A stretch of DNA of 64,000 bases from Cycas panzhihuaensis (GCA_023213395.1 CM041465.1:110429741-110493740); one strand, 5' to 3'; numbered from the stretch's first letter, positions 11,805-24,124 are shown. The notes: generated by a model from the letters alone, not told the origin. Made by a program: numbers and translations.

Positions 11805-14403
11805 GATCTCTCCATCTATAAAACTTCATCTCTTGTGTAGGCTCTATCAAAGATAAAGACAAAGTCCTCCACCTCAGGAATATAGATTTCCTCATACTTA
11901 CAAGTTAAAAGATTTGCAGTGATCCTAACAAGCTATAAATTACATGAAAGTATATCATACTTTGCTTCTGTACATATGTTTCTACTCTATGTGCCATACT
12001 ATTTTACCAACTCTACCTTCCTTGTGTTTCTTCTCCCTTTGTTGTAGCTGCTTATCAAGATAATTCACATAAGATCAATGGTTCTATGCTAGGAGATATT
12101 AGATAGAGGAATCACATATTTAATTCCTATATATTCAATCATATTATTTATTGTTTAGCTCTCCAGATCCACCACTTCTTCTACCTTGAATAATTTCTTA
12201 TCACTACTCTTCAACTTTACCTTGTTTTCCTTGGCTATTCTTTCAACTAATTGCTATATCGACCTTTGCTTTAGTAGTTGGATCTGATGCTCAAAAGAAC
12301 CTGACAAGGAAGCCCTACCTACAAATAGTCTTGAGTAATAATCTAGTTGCATCCTCAACAATAATCTAGCTCCCAAGTTCAATGTAATTAGACTGTGAGA
12401 TAAAAGCCACATAGAGAGTACAGTTTGGTAATACTAGGCTTGATTTTTAGGTCTCTTTCTTTAGATCTATAGAGTTATGTTTATGAATTCAATCCATTCT
12501 TTTTTGTAGTGTTGTGGATTAGTTTATACTTATGAGCTATAGTTGTAGCACATGTGCATTATGTTTGAGACTTTTTCAAAAATCCCTTCACCAATAGTTC
12601 TATTAATGATCTTTGTCATTGCACTTTGTTTCATGGCATGCCTCTTAAAACCAGAGTACTCGTTGCTATTGTTATTAAGAGGGGGGAGAATTTCATTTGA
12701 AGCTATTCCAGAAGAGCTCTAGCTTAGTCTTCCACATTGTGTGAGGATTGTATCTACATCTTCCTTTGCACCTAAAGATATCATTAATGAGCTCCAAGTC
12801 TGTATTGTAGTGTTCTATCCACCACTATTAATAAGTTATTATTATTATTTTTTTTAATCAGAAATATATATATATATTAAATTATTTTTATTTATGAATC
12901 AAGCCTTCCCCTCTCATATCTGAGATCAATCAAATTTGATTGAATTTTTATCTATTTTCATCATATTTTTGTCTGTCATTTACCCATTAACATTTATGCC
13001 ATTTTTATCAATATATTCATTTTTTTTCTACAGTTTCAATAAAATTAAATTAAATTTCATAGTGATTTGAGATCCGTGTATGTGTTTTTCATCTAGCCTC
13101 TCTCACTTCACTTTTAGGTCATATTGAACACCCATGTGACCTTATTTTTCACATTAAAGAGGTGTATTTCAAATCTGTATTAACTATTTTTTATAATTTT
13201 AGGTTTTAAGGGGATTAATTATATTTTATATTTTTTCCCATCTGGTAGCCTCCTTTGGACCCTAGAGAGTGGTCATATTGCCCCCCACATGATCAGGGGC
13301 CTCTCACCTAATGGGCTTATTTACCCCCCCCCACCACGTGCTTACTCGATTTTATTGCCTTAAAAGGCTCTTTGTATAGTTTTTGTGATAACTTTTGATC
13401 CAGGAGTTTGTTTTTCGAATGATTGGATCTATCAGAAAGGTATTTTGATTGTTTATGCATTGAATGGGTTTTTAATAAGATTTGAAGATGTTTTGTAGGG
13501 TTTTGAGGCTAGTGAAGTTAATCCTTCTGTTTAACCCTAGTTTTGCTTATTTTCAACTATTTTAAGCTACTTTTCCATTCCAACTTGGTATACTTATATG
13601 ATATTAAACTACTAATCTATCATTAACTTTTTTATGTGTTTCTAGAAGCTCACATTTGAATTTTATAGCTTTTTAGTTATATTTTGCCCTCCTCAAGAAG
13701 AAGGAGACCTTTAAAAGGAAAATTTTCAACCTAGTGCTCTCTAACTCTTTATACCTTTGTTTTAAAGCCACTACTTTATTTCTTAGCTCATATACTTTAC
13801 TTTAGAGCTTATTTAAAGTATATCCTTTTCTTATTTAAGGTTATCTTACTTCTTGAAAGCATTCTCTTAAAAGTACATCCAAGGTTAAATAAAAGAATAT
13901 ATTTTAAGGTTATATTCAAAGTATACTTTATATTTTTTTATATAGATTGAAAAGGGATCACACAAAAGCATATTTATTACTCATTTATTCTTAGTTTATT
14001 CACTTATATAGTGAAGCTTAATTTAGTTTTTTTTTTCTCATTTAAAAGTTCCTTTTGACTTATTATTAAAGTATCTTCAAAGTTAATTTAAGGTCATATC
14101 TATTGTACTTAAAAGTTCAAATAAGGTTCATTATATTACATAATTATAAGCTCATTTCATAGGCTTTTACCTCTTAAGGTTCACAGATATCATTTTAATA
14201 TGATCATTGGTTGTATATTTGTTTCATTTCGAAGGAGAATATTTATCATGCATTATTTTATTTAAAAAAATATATACTTCTCATCTCATTATTTAGTTAC
14301 ATTCTTTTCATTTGATTAAGAATGAATCTTATTGAAAGGTCATATGAAAGGAGATTTATTTTATATTTTAAGTTGTTTTCTCATTAGATGTTAAAATCAA
14401 TCT
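11805..14403 (+). other. Long leader of the non-autonomous copia element
   Basis: This is AT-rich, non-coding sequence between primer site and gag. It contains a short TA run near 12870, a small GC-rich island with a run of Cs at about 13324 (13225-13360), and a T-rich stretch typical of copia leaders from about 13380. No protein similarity was recognised in six frames. Confidence 0.55.
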
Positions 14404-15138
14404 TATGTGATTAATAAGATCACAGTGTTTATAATGGTAACTTATATAGATGACATGATAATTCTCATATTTGATGGCACTAAGTTTTTACTTTAGAAAA
14501 ATTTGATGAAAACACTTTTTATTACTAAAAATATATAGAATTATATGGATGATGGTTGCCATGACTTAAGCGTCAATTCTACTTTAAAGTAAGAACAAAT
14601 ATTTTAAAGAAAATATGAAAAAGGATAATGAGGCTTTAGACTTATTTTTTTATGCATTAGATGACACTATATATACTATTATAAGTAAAATAACTATATC
14701 CAAAAATACATGAGATACCTTGGAATGAGTTTATAGGGGAGATACTATAAGACTAGATGAAACTAATTATACCGATGATGCTTTCATGTGTGAGAGATAT
14801 TAGAGTAGATTAGTAATGATGCATTGGCTAATGTTGATGACTCTAATAAAATTAATAATCACATCATTGCATTTGATGAGCTTGTGTGTACCTTTGACCT
14901 AATTGACTCTAATAAGACAAAAATATCAAGAAGATGAATATCATAAAGAAGCCACACCCACTCATTCGAATCATGTTTGGAAGTTAGATGAACCACACTT
15001 TATTGAAGAAGACTATGTTGTAAAGACAATAATATAGGATGGTGATAAAGCTAAGGGACATGCGTTTAATCTCTCTCTCAATGTTTTCCTAAAGTACAAG
15101 TACCATAAATTCAAAGAAAAGTTTATGTAATGAACATT
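14404..15138 (+). pseudogene. Copia-type gag remnant
   Basis: Pieces in two frames give a copia Gag start, with LIFDGTKFLL and NYMDDGCHD (about 14470-14570). These match the usual F-D-G-x-N/K-F-x-L-W-K pattern with the Trp lost to a stop. They are followed by ALDDTIYTIISKITISKNT and VYRGDTI (about 14655-14745), the helical part where W-x-x-L-x-x-x-Y normally stands. Stops and at least one frameshift make it inactive. No zinc knuckle and no pol follow before the polypurine tract. Confidence 0.6.
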
Positions 15139-15149
15139 ATGGGGGAGAA
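15139..15149 (+). other. Polypurine tract of the non-autonomous copia element
   Basis: ATGGGGGAGAA lies directly before the TGTTAGG start of the right LTR, the expected place for plus-strand priming. Confidence 0.8.
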
Positions 15150-15461
15150 TGTTAGGTTAATGTTCATTACCTAAGTTTGCATTAGGACCATGTGAGATAC
15201 TCCCAACCGTCAGGTAAGATCATTTTATTTGTATTTGTTATTATTTTATTATATTTTAAATTTAGGTTAAGGCTTGCTCCTACTCACCTCCCAAATATAT
15301 AATTTAGGTCTCAAAACCTAAGTGTTTATTAACACCACTAAATCTATGGAAATATCAATGTTATAGTCTTTAACATTGATTGAAATATGAATATGCATTT
15401 GCTCTTCAATATGGATTGATTTATATTTGTACCTACTCTACTCTCTCTCCATCATCCTTTA
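15150..15461 (+). repeat. 3' LTR of the non-autonomous copia element
   Basis: It begins TGTTAGGTTAATG and ends ATCATCCTTTA, where it leaves the similarity to the left LTR. Beyond it the Tat copy B sequence resumes (GGTCTTAGGGA at about 15490 against AGTCTTGGGAA in the reverse complement of copy C). Confidence 0.88.
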
Positions 15462-16861
15462 AGTCATGGCATCTTCATCGAGCTAGAATGGTCTTAGGGA
15501 TAATAGGGATCTCTATAGCTGAAGGATCCATATATGGTTATGATATGGAGGCTTGTCCAACTTCTCTAACTGCCTATGCACAAGTAGCCATGCTCCCTTG
15601 CCTAATAGGGAGGATCTATCCTTGAGTAAGAATGAGTAGGATATGGGGGTCATTGAGAATAACTTAACCCCCCATAAGCTTAGGTATAACAAGAGGGAGT
15701 GGCTTGGCCCATTACCCTTTGAGAAATGGAGATTAAAAAGGGTGGCATAGAAGGTGCCATAAGTAACCCTTGATAGGTATAAGAAGATAGGATTAGTTGA
15801 GGCATGAAAGAAGAAGGGTGTGGTAAGGGGTTCTACCTAAATGGCCTTATAATAGGAGGAGCTACTCCATAGGGATTAAGAGGATCTACCCCATAAGTAG
15901 GGAGAGGGTGAGATCCCCTACACCCCTATTGTTAGGATATATATTCTAGTGGGATATATAATGAGGGGTCCACATTATATGGATGGGGCTAAATGGGTGG
16001 TCCTCCACCATACCCCATATAGTATTAATGAGGAGGAATATATGGAATAATTGGAGGAACTAAGACCATGTTCGATTAGGGAATGGTGGTTCATAATGAT
16101 GGGATGGTAGAAGTAAATTAGAAAGTTTAGGGGATAGACTAAGAAAAGGCTTATGTTAGGTTAGATCTTCCTCTAAGTGAGGTACCTATAGAAGAAGGTG
16201 TGGTAGTTTTATTTGGAGGTAGTGAGGTGGTAGTTTAAGTAGACATAGGAATGGGGAGTGGTGCAGAGGTCATAGAAGTGGTGAATAATAATAATTGGGC
16301 TCAAACAGGTGTCATCTTTCATCATATCCTATGGTAAAATATGGGTTTGATCAAAAGGAGGAACATGCCCACCTTACTGACCTGGCTAAAGGGGAAAGGA
16401 AGGAGGGACATGTTTAAGATCTTGAACAAGGTCTTAAGGGGGGATACCCTTAATTGTATTTATATATGAGCCAAGTGAGTTCTAGTAGAACTTGTTGGTC
16501 TCATAACAAAGATATATCAAGTTGTTAATATGGAAAGGATCTTCATATGGGTATAATACCTTGTGTTAGGGCCAACCATGGGAATAATGGTCAAATGCCT
16601 ACTCGAAGGAGTGATGGCCTACCATTGGTGACTCTTGGTCACTTGAGGAAATGGATGTGTACATAGGATCTAGATCTGTAGGTGGGAGACCACGTAGGCT
16701 ATGAGAGAATTTCCACATCTAAGATCTAACTAACTCTTTTGGATGAGTAACGAATTAAGAAAGGTCCTTCCATAATTTGAATTAAGCACTCTATCTAGAA
16801 AGTAGTAGCAAAAGGAAGGGAGAGAGAAGGCCTATATGCACCAAGTCATTTTAAATTGGTG
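15462..16861 (-). pseudogene. Gag and leader remnant of Tat copy B
   Basis: It lies between the copia insertion and the copy B primer site, exactly where gag should be. The minus strand shows weak but collinear similarity to copy C 37800-40130. An example is the segment around 16480-16530, which reads ACTTGATATATC and CTACTAGAACTCACTTGG and matches copy C ACTTGATATCC and TTGAGTTCTATCACCTAGG near 37880-37955. No open frame of useful length remains on the coding strand. Plus-strand frames here are chance. Confidence 0.55.
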
Positions 16862-16881
16862 AGTCCCCAATATGGTTACCA
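16862..16881 (-). other. Primer binding site of Tat copy B
   Basis: The minus strand reads TGGTAACCATATTGGGGACT, one base from the LTR. It is a variant of the sites in copies A and C. Confidence 0.65.
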
Positions 16882-16882
16882 G

Positions 16883-19421
16883 TGAAACACAGGTGTAGAG
16901 GGGTAAAACACATAAATATTTACTTTATGAATAAACATTATGATGATAGGGAGCTATGCGAAGATGGGTGTGGATTATGCACCTCCTACAAGGTGCTCAT
17001 ACATCACTTAGATGTAAGTATAAGACTAATATTAGCTACCTATAGGCAACACTTATATGTTTGTGTGCCAAATATGTCACTTGGGACATGGAGGACCTAT
17101 CAAGAGCAACTAGTAAGTATGAACAACCCTCATGCAACTACATACAATTTTCTTTTATATGCACTCTACAAACAACCCTAATTAGCATGCAAAGTATAGC
17201 CTCATGAGTTTGACACCTATAACTATATAGTCCCTTCCTTCAATTAGGCTTTTAGTAAAATATGAATGTATATTATGTAAGGAACTAATGTAATGCAATA
17301 TGTATAAAATAAAAAGATGGGGATGCTTCTTTCTTTGGGGAGTTCTTATGTTTTTTTTTCTTTTTTTTTTTGTCTTTTATGCCAAAAAAGGGAAAAGGAC
17401 AACTAAGATGCCTAAAAAAAGAAATCTACTTTCCTTTTCTTCTTTCCCTTTTTTTTTTTTTTAAATCTTGAGGGGAGAGAAGAAGGAGAAAATCAAATGA
17501 AAAGAAAGAAACTTTCTCTTTTTATTTCCCCTTTCTTTTGTTTTTTCTTTAAAAAGGGAAATAGCATGGAAGTAAGGTGAAGGAAAGGCTAACTAGATTC
17601 CCATTTATCCTTTCTTTTGTTAGCTTTTATTCTAGTTTTTTATTTTTGTTTAAAAGGAAATAGATTAGGAGAGGAGAAGGGGAGTGTACCTAGAATGATG
17701 AGCCACGTTCCTTCAATGCTATCCTCTCTCGATGCAAGATGGTTGAACTCTTATCGTATGACTCAAATGGGAATGGATTTACACTAATATACAAATTCTA
17801 ATAAAAATCTGACAGTATTTCTACTTATCAGATAGACTTATAATGTAAAATAATTTATGTAAATTACTCAAAATGAAGAAACATAAGCAAAATCATATAA
17901 GTTGGCTTACCTCTTATGAATCTTCACCAAGAAAAGTGGATTTGGAAAATTGCTTCAAGCTCTAGTTAGTGGAGAGATGATAGCTTTATCTCCTATTTCC
18001 TTCAACAAGATAAAGGCCATAACTACAAGGTAACCACTAACAACTAAGTGCAACCATATACATGAAATATCTCCTGTAAAAAGTAATGTCAAGTAAACAA
18101 AGGAAATATGTAACATTACTAAATGGAGCCTCAAAATGGCTCAACATCTCCCAAATGAAATAGGATCCCCAAGTTGTACCTAGGTGCTTCCTTACCCTTT
18201 AATTACCTTTTAAACTAATGGAATAATGGACAACAAAAGGATAAGAAAAGAGGATGCCCAAAGGGAAGTGATGTCAAGCAATAAACATCTTACCAAATAG
18301 CAAAAACATAACATATAGAAGATGAACAACCAAAGAAATAAACTTATCAATGCAAAATAGGGATGATTACCTCATGCCAATGGAGTGGAGGTGGTTAATA
18401 GCTACTAATTCTCCTCTCAAGGGGTCTCTAATGCTATTAGAAGTGATGTCTCCATATGTGCTAGTAAGTAAAGGGTGGTGTAGATCAAGGATGCCTAATT
18501 CCTTTGCAATTTCAGAAGAATAATAATATTGCCTTTACTTCTCAACTTGATCCCTCCTTTCCAATAGAAAAATGAGGAGATTTATATATGAGGGAAAATG
18601 TGAGAAAGGTGGTTTTTAATCCATAATGTGGGAGAAAATAAGGAGACAAATTTATGAGTCATTCTCATATATTTGGGCAAAAGCCACATGGAGAAGATGG
18701 ATTTTTGGTATGATTTGGCCTCTTAGGCCACCTAAATCTAATGAGTGCCACTCTGGGTCTAACGTAGGCCACCCCAGGACTGAAAACAAGTTATTAATAA
18801 GTTGTCTATTATCCCCAAGTTTATTTTTAGGCTAGTGATAGTCATACCATGAAGTTTATTCATAATGGCAAAAGGAACTTTTTGGTACCACTGTAAAACT
18901 TCATGGTACTACTAACTGTCACAACCTTATTGCTAAGAATCGAAAGACATTGATAAATGATTTTTTTTAGATAAAAAAGAGAGTAGATCAATCTTTAGTC
19001 AGTGGGGGATGAAAAAGATATCATGGGATAACCTAAATAGGGAGCAGGATAGAGGAAAAACTATAAAAAATTAGAGTAAAATAAGGATAAAATGATGTAA
19101 AATAAAGGAAATGATGATAAAACAAGACAAGCGCTAAGGAAAATAGACCAAAAAGGGATCGATAAGACCTTATAGGGGGAGTTAAGAACCTATTCCAACT
19201 CAAGAACCTTGATGGGAGGACTAAGACCCAATGACTAAAGTAATACTCGTCATCAGATAAAATATACATGGCTCATCATAAAAAAAATGACTAAACAAAG
19301 GCATACATCTACTATCTAAGATCATGATATAAGAAATAAATGAAGAGTAAAGAGTTATGAAGCATACCTTTACTTACCTATTTGTTGTAGTGTCCATGTC
19401 ATTAGTAGAAGCTAGGAAACA
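16883..19421 (-). repeat. 5' LTR of Tat copy B
   Basis: In element orientation it starts TGTTTCCTAGCTTCTAC at 19421. Just inside is AGGTAAGTAAAGGTATGC, matching the start of the copy A and C LTRs, and it ends CA at 16883. Its 2539 bp is close to the 2552 bp of copy A. It is AT-rich, with long T- and A-runs (17340-17470). A short block at 18885-18915 (TGGTACCACTGTAAAACTTC) resembles CACCACTGTAAACTTAGTGG in the copy C LTR. Confidence 0.7.
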
Positions 19422-20506
19422 ATGGGTATATAATCAAATGGAATAATCAAACTCAATGATGAAAGGTAGATATGATAAAAAATAATTGATTATGCACTCT
19501 ACCAAATACAATTAAATTCTATTATAGATTTCAAAGGAAAATAATTAGGACATTTAAGTTTTCACTTCACTTTTATATTGATTAGATCATATATTCATCA
19601 CTCTCTATAAACTAGTAGACTAATCAAAGCAAATAAATAGGTAGGCATAGTGTGCATTTAGTAACATATCTACCTAGCAAAGTGAAGACAATAACTTATA
19701 TAACTTAAAATCTTGTTAACCTAGGTATTATATACTTTAAAAAAGGAAAAGTTAGTCTACTAGGAGGGAAATAAATAATAGAATAGGGCTTTTTATTATA
19801 TAAAAAGAAGAAAATATTTGGTGAATAAGGAGCAACAAAAGAGATCATTAACTAATTAAACTCTTGTTAAAAATAACTATTGAAAATGTGGTTATTGATA
19901 TTAATTTTTTTAAATCAATAAGAAGGTTGTTAATATGTTGGGAGATGTATGCTTACTAATACAAGATATTACTAGTAGATAGTTAAGGTTGATAAAGTAT
20001 TTGAGTATAATTCCTTATGTAGATACATTGGTAATCTAATTTATATTAGATACAAAGAGTAGCATAATACATGAAAAGTTGGTGAACAAGTTTCTAATGC
20101 TTTGAAGACAAAGCATTTTTCAAAAGGGAGAGTTTGTAGTGAGCCAAATTAATATATTTGAGTATTAATGAAGGGTGGCATCTATTATTGACGTATCATA
20201 CCCCTTCATATGAATAATATAAATGTACAACCAATTGTCACATTCAACATTGATTCAATATTATTAATCAATTTATCCCCTTAGATATCTTGGCTCTTAT
20301 CTACATTTATTCTTATCAATAAGTGTGACCAACTTGGGTCATCTTAAGTAGTATTAGAATGCAAGTTCCTACTCTATAGGAGATATCTATTCATAGTTAA
20401 GTTCATCACCTTACATTAAGAAAATAATATCCATACATTTTATATTTTACCATTGTAAGAAGATGATTTACACATACTATTCACTACCATACATACATAT
20501 ATATGT

Positions 20507-20521
20507 AGAGAGAGAGAGAGA
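20507..20521. repeat. (AG)n microsatellite
   Basis: About seven AG units follow a short ATAT stretch. Confidence 0.85.
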
Positions 20522-20994
20522 TAACAAGGATTATGTATATTAATGTTATATACATTAAAACTGACATATATCAAATCTAGCACATATAAAACCCATAAGT
20601 ATCAAAATCAACATATATATTAATTGGTGGATACCAATCTACAGGGTATCAATTTTCCATCATAATTGTTATCACTACAATCAAGACATATACCACGCAA
20701 ATTTGAGGAGGAAAGCAACTTGGTTTAAATGTACCACTCCACATATTTAGCCACCATGTGGAAAGTAGAATTGATTAATGATTCTATTTGTTTATATAAT
20801 CTGGCCTATGTGTGTAATTAATTCTAACAAACCTATAATCTATGTGATATATGATATATATGATCATTAGCTTGTCAGACACTTCAAATCACTTCTTGTA
20901 TATACTTTTACTTTTGTTGCCTCGATAGAAGGTACACTTCCATTTTCTCTATAAATTTTAGTATATTCATCCTTTTATTCACTTTCTTAAAATA

Positions 20995-21066
20995 TATACA
21001 TACATACATACATACATACACATATGTGTGTGTATATTTTGAGAGAGAGAGAGAGAGAGAGAGAGA
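20995..21066. repeat. Compound microsatellite (ACAT)n-(TG)n-(GA)n
   Basis: A run of ACAT units (about 20995-21022) passes into TGTGTG (about 21024-21034) and, after TATATTTT, into thirteen GA units (21041-21066). The 81-codon frame at 21026-21271 is driven by the repeat and is not a gene. Confidence 0.9.
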
Positions 21067-21879
21067 TTCATTTATATTTCTAAGGATAGTGAGATATATA
21101 CATCCATTACACTTATTTGGGAAACAAAATGATATTAACCTATGTAGACCCATACATCATCACATCTTAGTAGGGGCAAGTACCTATCACTATGTCATAA
21201 AGAACTATATTCAATTGGTGTTGATTATACTAAAACAAAATAAGATTAAGAATCTACCATACATTCCTTAGATGTCACAATATATCTATAGTCATTAGCT
21301 AACATCATCTCAATCAATAAGTGCGTAAGTGATTGGCTTTCTTTGAACTAAAATTTGTGACTTATTTATAATCAATAATAGAAATAGTAAATAAACAAGA
21401 TAAACAATTTCAATTTACTGATATCAAGAGAAAGTTAATCGAATCATATATATACCATTCTTGAGAAAATAGATGTAGAAAAATTGTGAGGAGAGGTGGC
21501 ACAAATTAAAAAGAAAATGTTGAGTATCGAATTTGGAATGAAAGAAATGAAAACAACCCTAAAATAATCAACTATGAAGAATAAATGCCATATGAATAAT
21601 AAAAATAGAAAAAAATTCTTTCTATCAAGTGTAAATCTAATAAATAATAATAATAGATAAGCAATTATTAAATACACTAAGGAATGTAATCATTTACACT
21701 TATCACTTGAAAAAAAACTAGACAATGGCTTATTATATCATTACATGCCTTTGGAAATACAATAAACTTATAAATTGAATAGGAGGGAGGAAGATTAACA
21801 TACCATAATTTGATCGATCAAAGGGTACTATTAATGAATGGTGACAAATTTTATAAATATATTTTTTATTGCAATCTAT

Positions 21880-22214
21880 TGTGGATGATTTAAAAAAAAA
21901 AATATTATATACTATTATGTATATGTCTAAAAAAGTATATGATTGGTGGTTGATATGGATACAAGAGTAAAAAGATAGAGAGCATAAATTATCTTAGGAA
22001 TAATTTTTAACTATAATTGAAGAGTATTTTAAGGATATATAGGACAATGTCTACTTTGCTTAACTAAGCAAATTATAACAAAAAGGAATAGTAGATGGAT
22101 ATTGTAAAAAATTTACTAGTTCAGTTTATAAAGTAATTGATTTATCATTGTCTCAGAAGGCTGGGTTATTCATATCAAAGTTATAACATGATATTAAAAT
22201 TGGTGTCAAGGCAC
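21880..22214 (+). pseudogene. Gypsy-type gag remnant
   Basis: One plus frame shows, with stops, a Retrotrans_gag-like order: a Trp-containing start near 21945, then FLTIIEEYFKDI, QKGIVDGYCKKFTSSVYKVI and LSQKAGLFISKL (about 22010-22190). The spacing fits the capsid core of Ty3/gypsy, where a Q-G-x-x-x-x-x-Y-x-x-x-F pattern is common. It is cut off by the LTR that starts at 22215. Nothing upstream was linked to it with confidence. Confidence 0.4.
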
Positions 22215-22577
22215 TATTGGGATAATGCCCAATATGAAAGCATGTGCAATCATCTTGGCCCCCCAAAAGCACCTTGATCCTTCAAAAAGCACCTAGGGCC
22301 ACCTAAAGCTACCAAGTAGCTGCCTAAAGCTATCATGGAGCCATCACAACCACCCTAAGGTATGTTATTTTATTATGCACTTAATATTTTAATATTTATT
22401 TGAATTTTTAATTTGATGTTGGGTTGAGGCACTTGCCATATCCCTAAAACTCTATATAATGGTGGGGAATACCTCCCTGGTGTTTCTTAACACTGCCATT
22501 TAATACTTAAGAATTATTTACTTTGAGATGATGATGCACAACTTGTAATCCTCCCACTCTACTCCTCAATGCCAACA
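22215..22577 (+). repeat. Copia-type LTR related to the copia-2 LTRs, plus orientation
   Basis: It starts TATTGGGATAATGCCCAAT and ends GCCAACA. The reverse complement of the copia-2 LTRs starts TGTTGGGATAACCCCCAATG and shares GCACCTAGGGCCACCTAAAG-like blocks, the GGGGAATACCTCCCTGGTG block and TTAACACTGCCATT. A primer-like site follows at once, so this is a 5' LTR or the LTR-leader remnant of a relative lying in the opposite orientation to copia-2. Confidence 0.75.
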
Positions 22578-22579
22578 TT

Positions 22580-22595
22580 TGATATTAGAGCTAGG
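22580..22595 (+). other. Degenerate primer binding site
   Basis: TGATATTAGAGCTAGG resembles the initiator-Met site TGGTATCAGAGC with two transitions. Confidence 0.7.
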
Positions 22596-23377
22596 TTCAA
22601 CCCACATCACTTATGTGTTGTATTTTTTCATTATTTTTCTTTCTATTAAAGTTTACTATAAAGTTTACCATTGAAATTTGAATACATATTAAAGTGAGCG
22701 ACCTCCATTTAATGTGCATATGCTCTATTTAGACATTTAACTCTCGATCTTTTATATTAAACTCAGTTATGTGTAGGCTATTATGATTTGGAAGGAAATA
22801 GACTTATTTTTTCAAGGATTCTCTATCATTTTTTTAGTGGTTTAGTTCAGTTCTTTGATAAATAAGTAACTTGAACTTCAGAGCTGTTTAGCTCCTAAAT
22901 CAGTGATCAGAACCCCTTCAAGAAACTACTCGTTTTGATCATAGTTAAGTTCTCTTCACAATAGAAGAATCCATTCAATGTTTTATGCACTTGGAGTGGA
23001 GATATCCTCCTCATTTTGCCAAGTACTCTCTCTAGTTTATAAAACTCCACAATCATTCATATTTCTTTTGTTTATGTTAATATTCTTTTAAAAAAATAAA
23101 TACATATATCTATAGTGTGCTGACATGCACACATCTTACAGGAATTTTGCATCTTACTTTATGAGTTTTCACACTCATCTAAGCTCAGTGTCCTCTATTT
23201 TCTATCCTCCATCATTTATACTCCTCTCTTTAACATTTTAGTCTCCTTTGGAGTCTCTATTTGATCTCTGGAGCTACTCCAGTGACTGGTTTGTGATTAT
23301 CTCTGATTCAGATCATGCTTTGTGATCAATCTCCCTCCCTACATCATGATTCACCATGCATCCATCGTATGACATCT
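22596..23377 (+). other. Leader remnant after the copia-2-related LTR
   Basis: AT-rich sequence with stretches such as GATTTGGAAGGAAATAGAC that look like the non-coding leader of a copia element. No gag was found before the next LTR starts at 23378, so this element was truncated. Confidence 0.45.
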
Positions 23378-23645
23378 TGTTAAAATATCACCCAACTAAT
23401 GTAAATGTGATATAATATCTTATGTGAACCTTATTTATTATTTGCTTGGGTCGACGGATGTAAAGGATATTTGTATATTTTTGGTCTTACAGATCTATAT
23501 ATACCTAAAGACCATTTGTACTCTAATGTTTTTTAGTTCCAATGTAATCGGTGTTCTGATGTGGGTTTTCCTACTAAATCTCCTTGCATACTTATTTTTA
23601 AGAGTGGTGTGTATATAAATAATCTGGTAAGCTCCATTTTTAACA
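23378..23645 (+). repeat. 5' LTR of copia-1 (probable)
   Basis: It starts TGTTAAAATATCACCCAAC and ends TTTTTAACA, followed directly by a perfect initiator-Met primer site. That gives 268 bp, normal for copia. A matching 3' LTR was not seen in the window, so the left border is judged from the TGTT start alone. Confidence 0.65.
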
Positions 23646-23659
23646 TGGTATCAGAGCTA
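23646..23659 (+). other. Primer binding site of copia-1
   Basis: TGGTATCAGAGCTA is the canonical plant copia primer site, complementary to the 3' end of initiator-Met tRNA. Confidence 0.9.
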
Positions 23660-23812
23660 CGTGATTATACACTGTTGCTGAATGAGCCACATGGTGATGT
23701 GATCATATTGGCTTTTGTTATTTGATTGTTAGAGCATGTAGATGCATGGAATCATGTAGAGAATTAGTGTAACCCTATTTTTAGTTGTGTTGAATGTTTA
23801 AGAAGAGAGTTG
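23660..23812 (+). other. Leader of copia-1, first part
   Basis: Non-coding sequence between primer site and the copia-2 insertion. Its last five bases AGTTG form the left copy of the copia-2 target duplication. It continues at 31881. Confidence 0.6.
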
Positions 23813-24124
23813 TGTTGGCATGCCATCGTGATTAACCAATTTTTGAATAATTGAAAGAGTGTTAAAAAACACGAGAGAGGTATTCCCACCCCTTAAATAG
23901 ATATTTGAGGAGGCAACACATGCCATCACTCAACCTACACGTTAGTCTAAAATAATATTAAAAAATAAATTAATATTATAATAATACCTACCTTGGCCAA
24001 TGTGTCAGCTGCTTGGTGGCTCATACAGCCATTTGGTGGCTCTAGGTGCCCTAGGGAGCCCCAAAGGTGGCTTTAGAGGGCCCTCGATGCATATATCCTT
24101 AGGTCATTGGGGGTTATCCCAACA
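23813..24124 (-). repeat. 3' LTR of copia-2
   Basis: It aligns with 31541-31875. In element orientation it starts TGTTGGGATAACCCCC (24124) and ends at TGCCAACA (23813). Shared blocks include CACCTAGAGCCACCAAATGG and the AT-rich TAATTTATTTTTTAATATT. It lacks about 22 bp near its end relative to the 5' LTR. Confidence 0.9.

Larger units (their letters stand above)
11478..15461 (+). mobile_element. Non-autonomous copia-type element inserted in Tat copy B
   Basis: Two direct repeats of about 310 bp (11478-11787, 15150-15461) flank an internal part with an initiator-Met-type primer site after the left repeat and a polypurine tract before the right one, so the element reads on the plus strand. The internal region of about 3.4 kb has a long leader and a broken gag but no recognisable protease, integrase or RT, so it could move only with help. 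Tat copy B continues on both sides. A target-site duplication is not clear. Confidence 0.85.
10430..19421 (-). mobile_element. Tat-type Ty3/gypsy retrotransposon, copy B (truncated, interrupted)
   Basis: This is a second minus-strand member of the family, much more AT-rich and diverged than copy A. It has a 5' LTR (16883-19421), a primer site (16862-16881), a gag remnant (15462-16861) and, beyond an inserted copia element (11478-15461), the gag end, protease and linker (10430-11477). RT, RNase H, integrase and the 3' LTR are missing, so the copy ends at about 10430. Identification is by alignment with copies A and C, since no long frame survives. Confidence 0.75.
19422..21879. other. AT-rich stretch without identifiable gene
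   Basis: Mostly low-complexity AT-rich DNA. One possible trace of a chromodomain-type gypsy pol end on the plus strand lies at about 20088-20133 (LEDKAFFKRESL then a stop), followed by a possible LTR start TGTAGTGAGCC. No second LTR copy was found, so this is tentative. Simple repeats lie near 20507 and 20995-21066. Confidence 0.4.

Noticed and set aside
23646-23659. tRNA-like sequence as a possible tRNA gene
   Set aside because: Only the complement of a tRNA 3' end is present, without D-arm or anticodon arm; it is a primer binding site.
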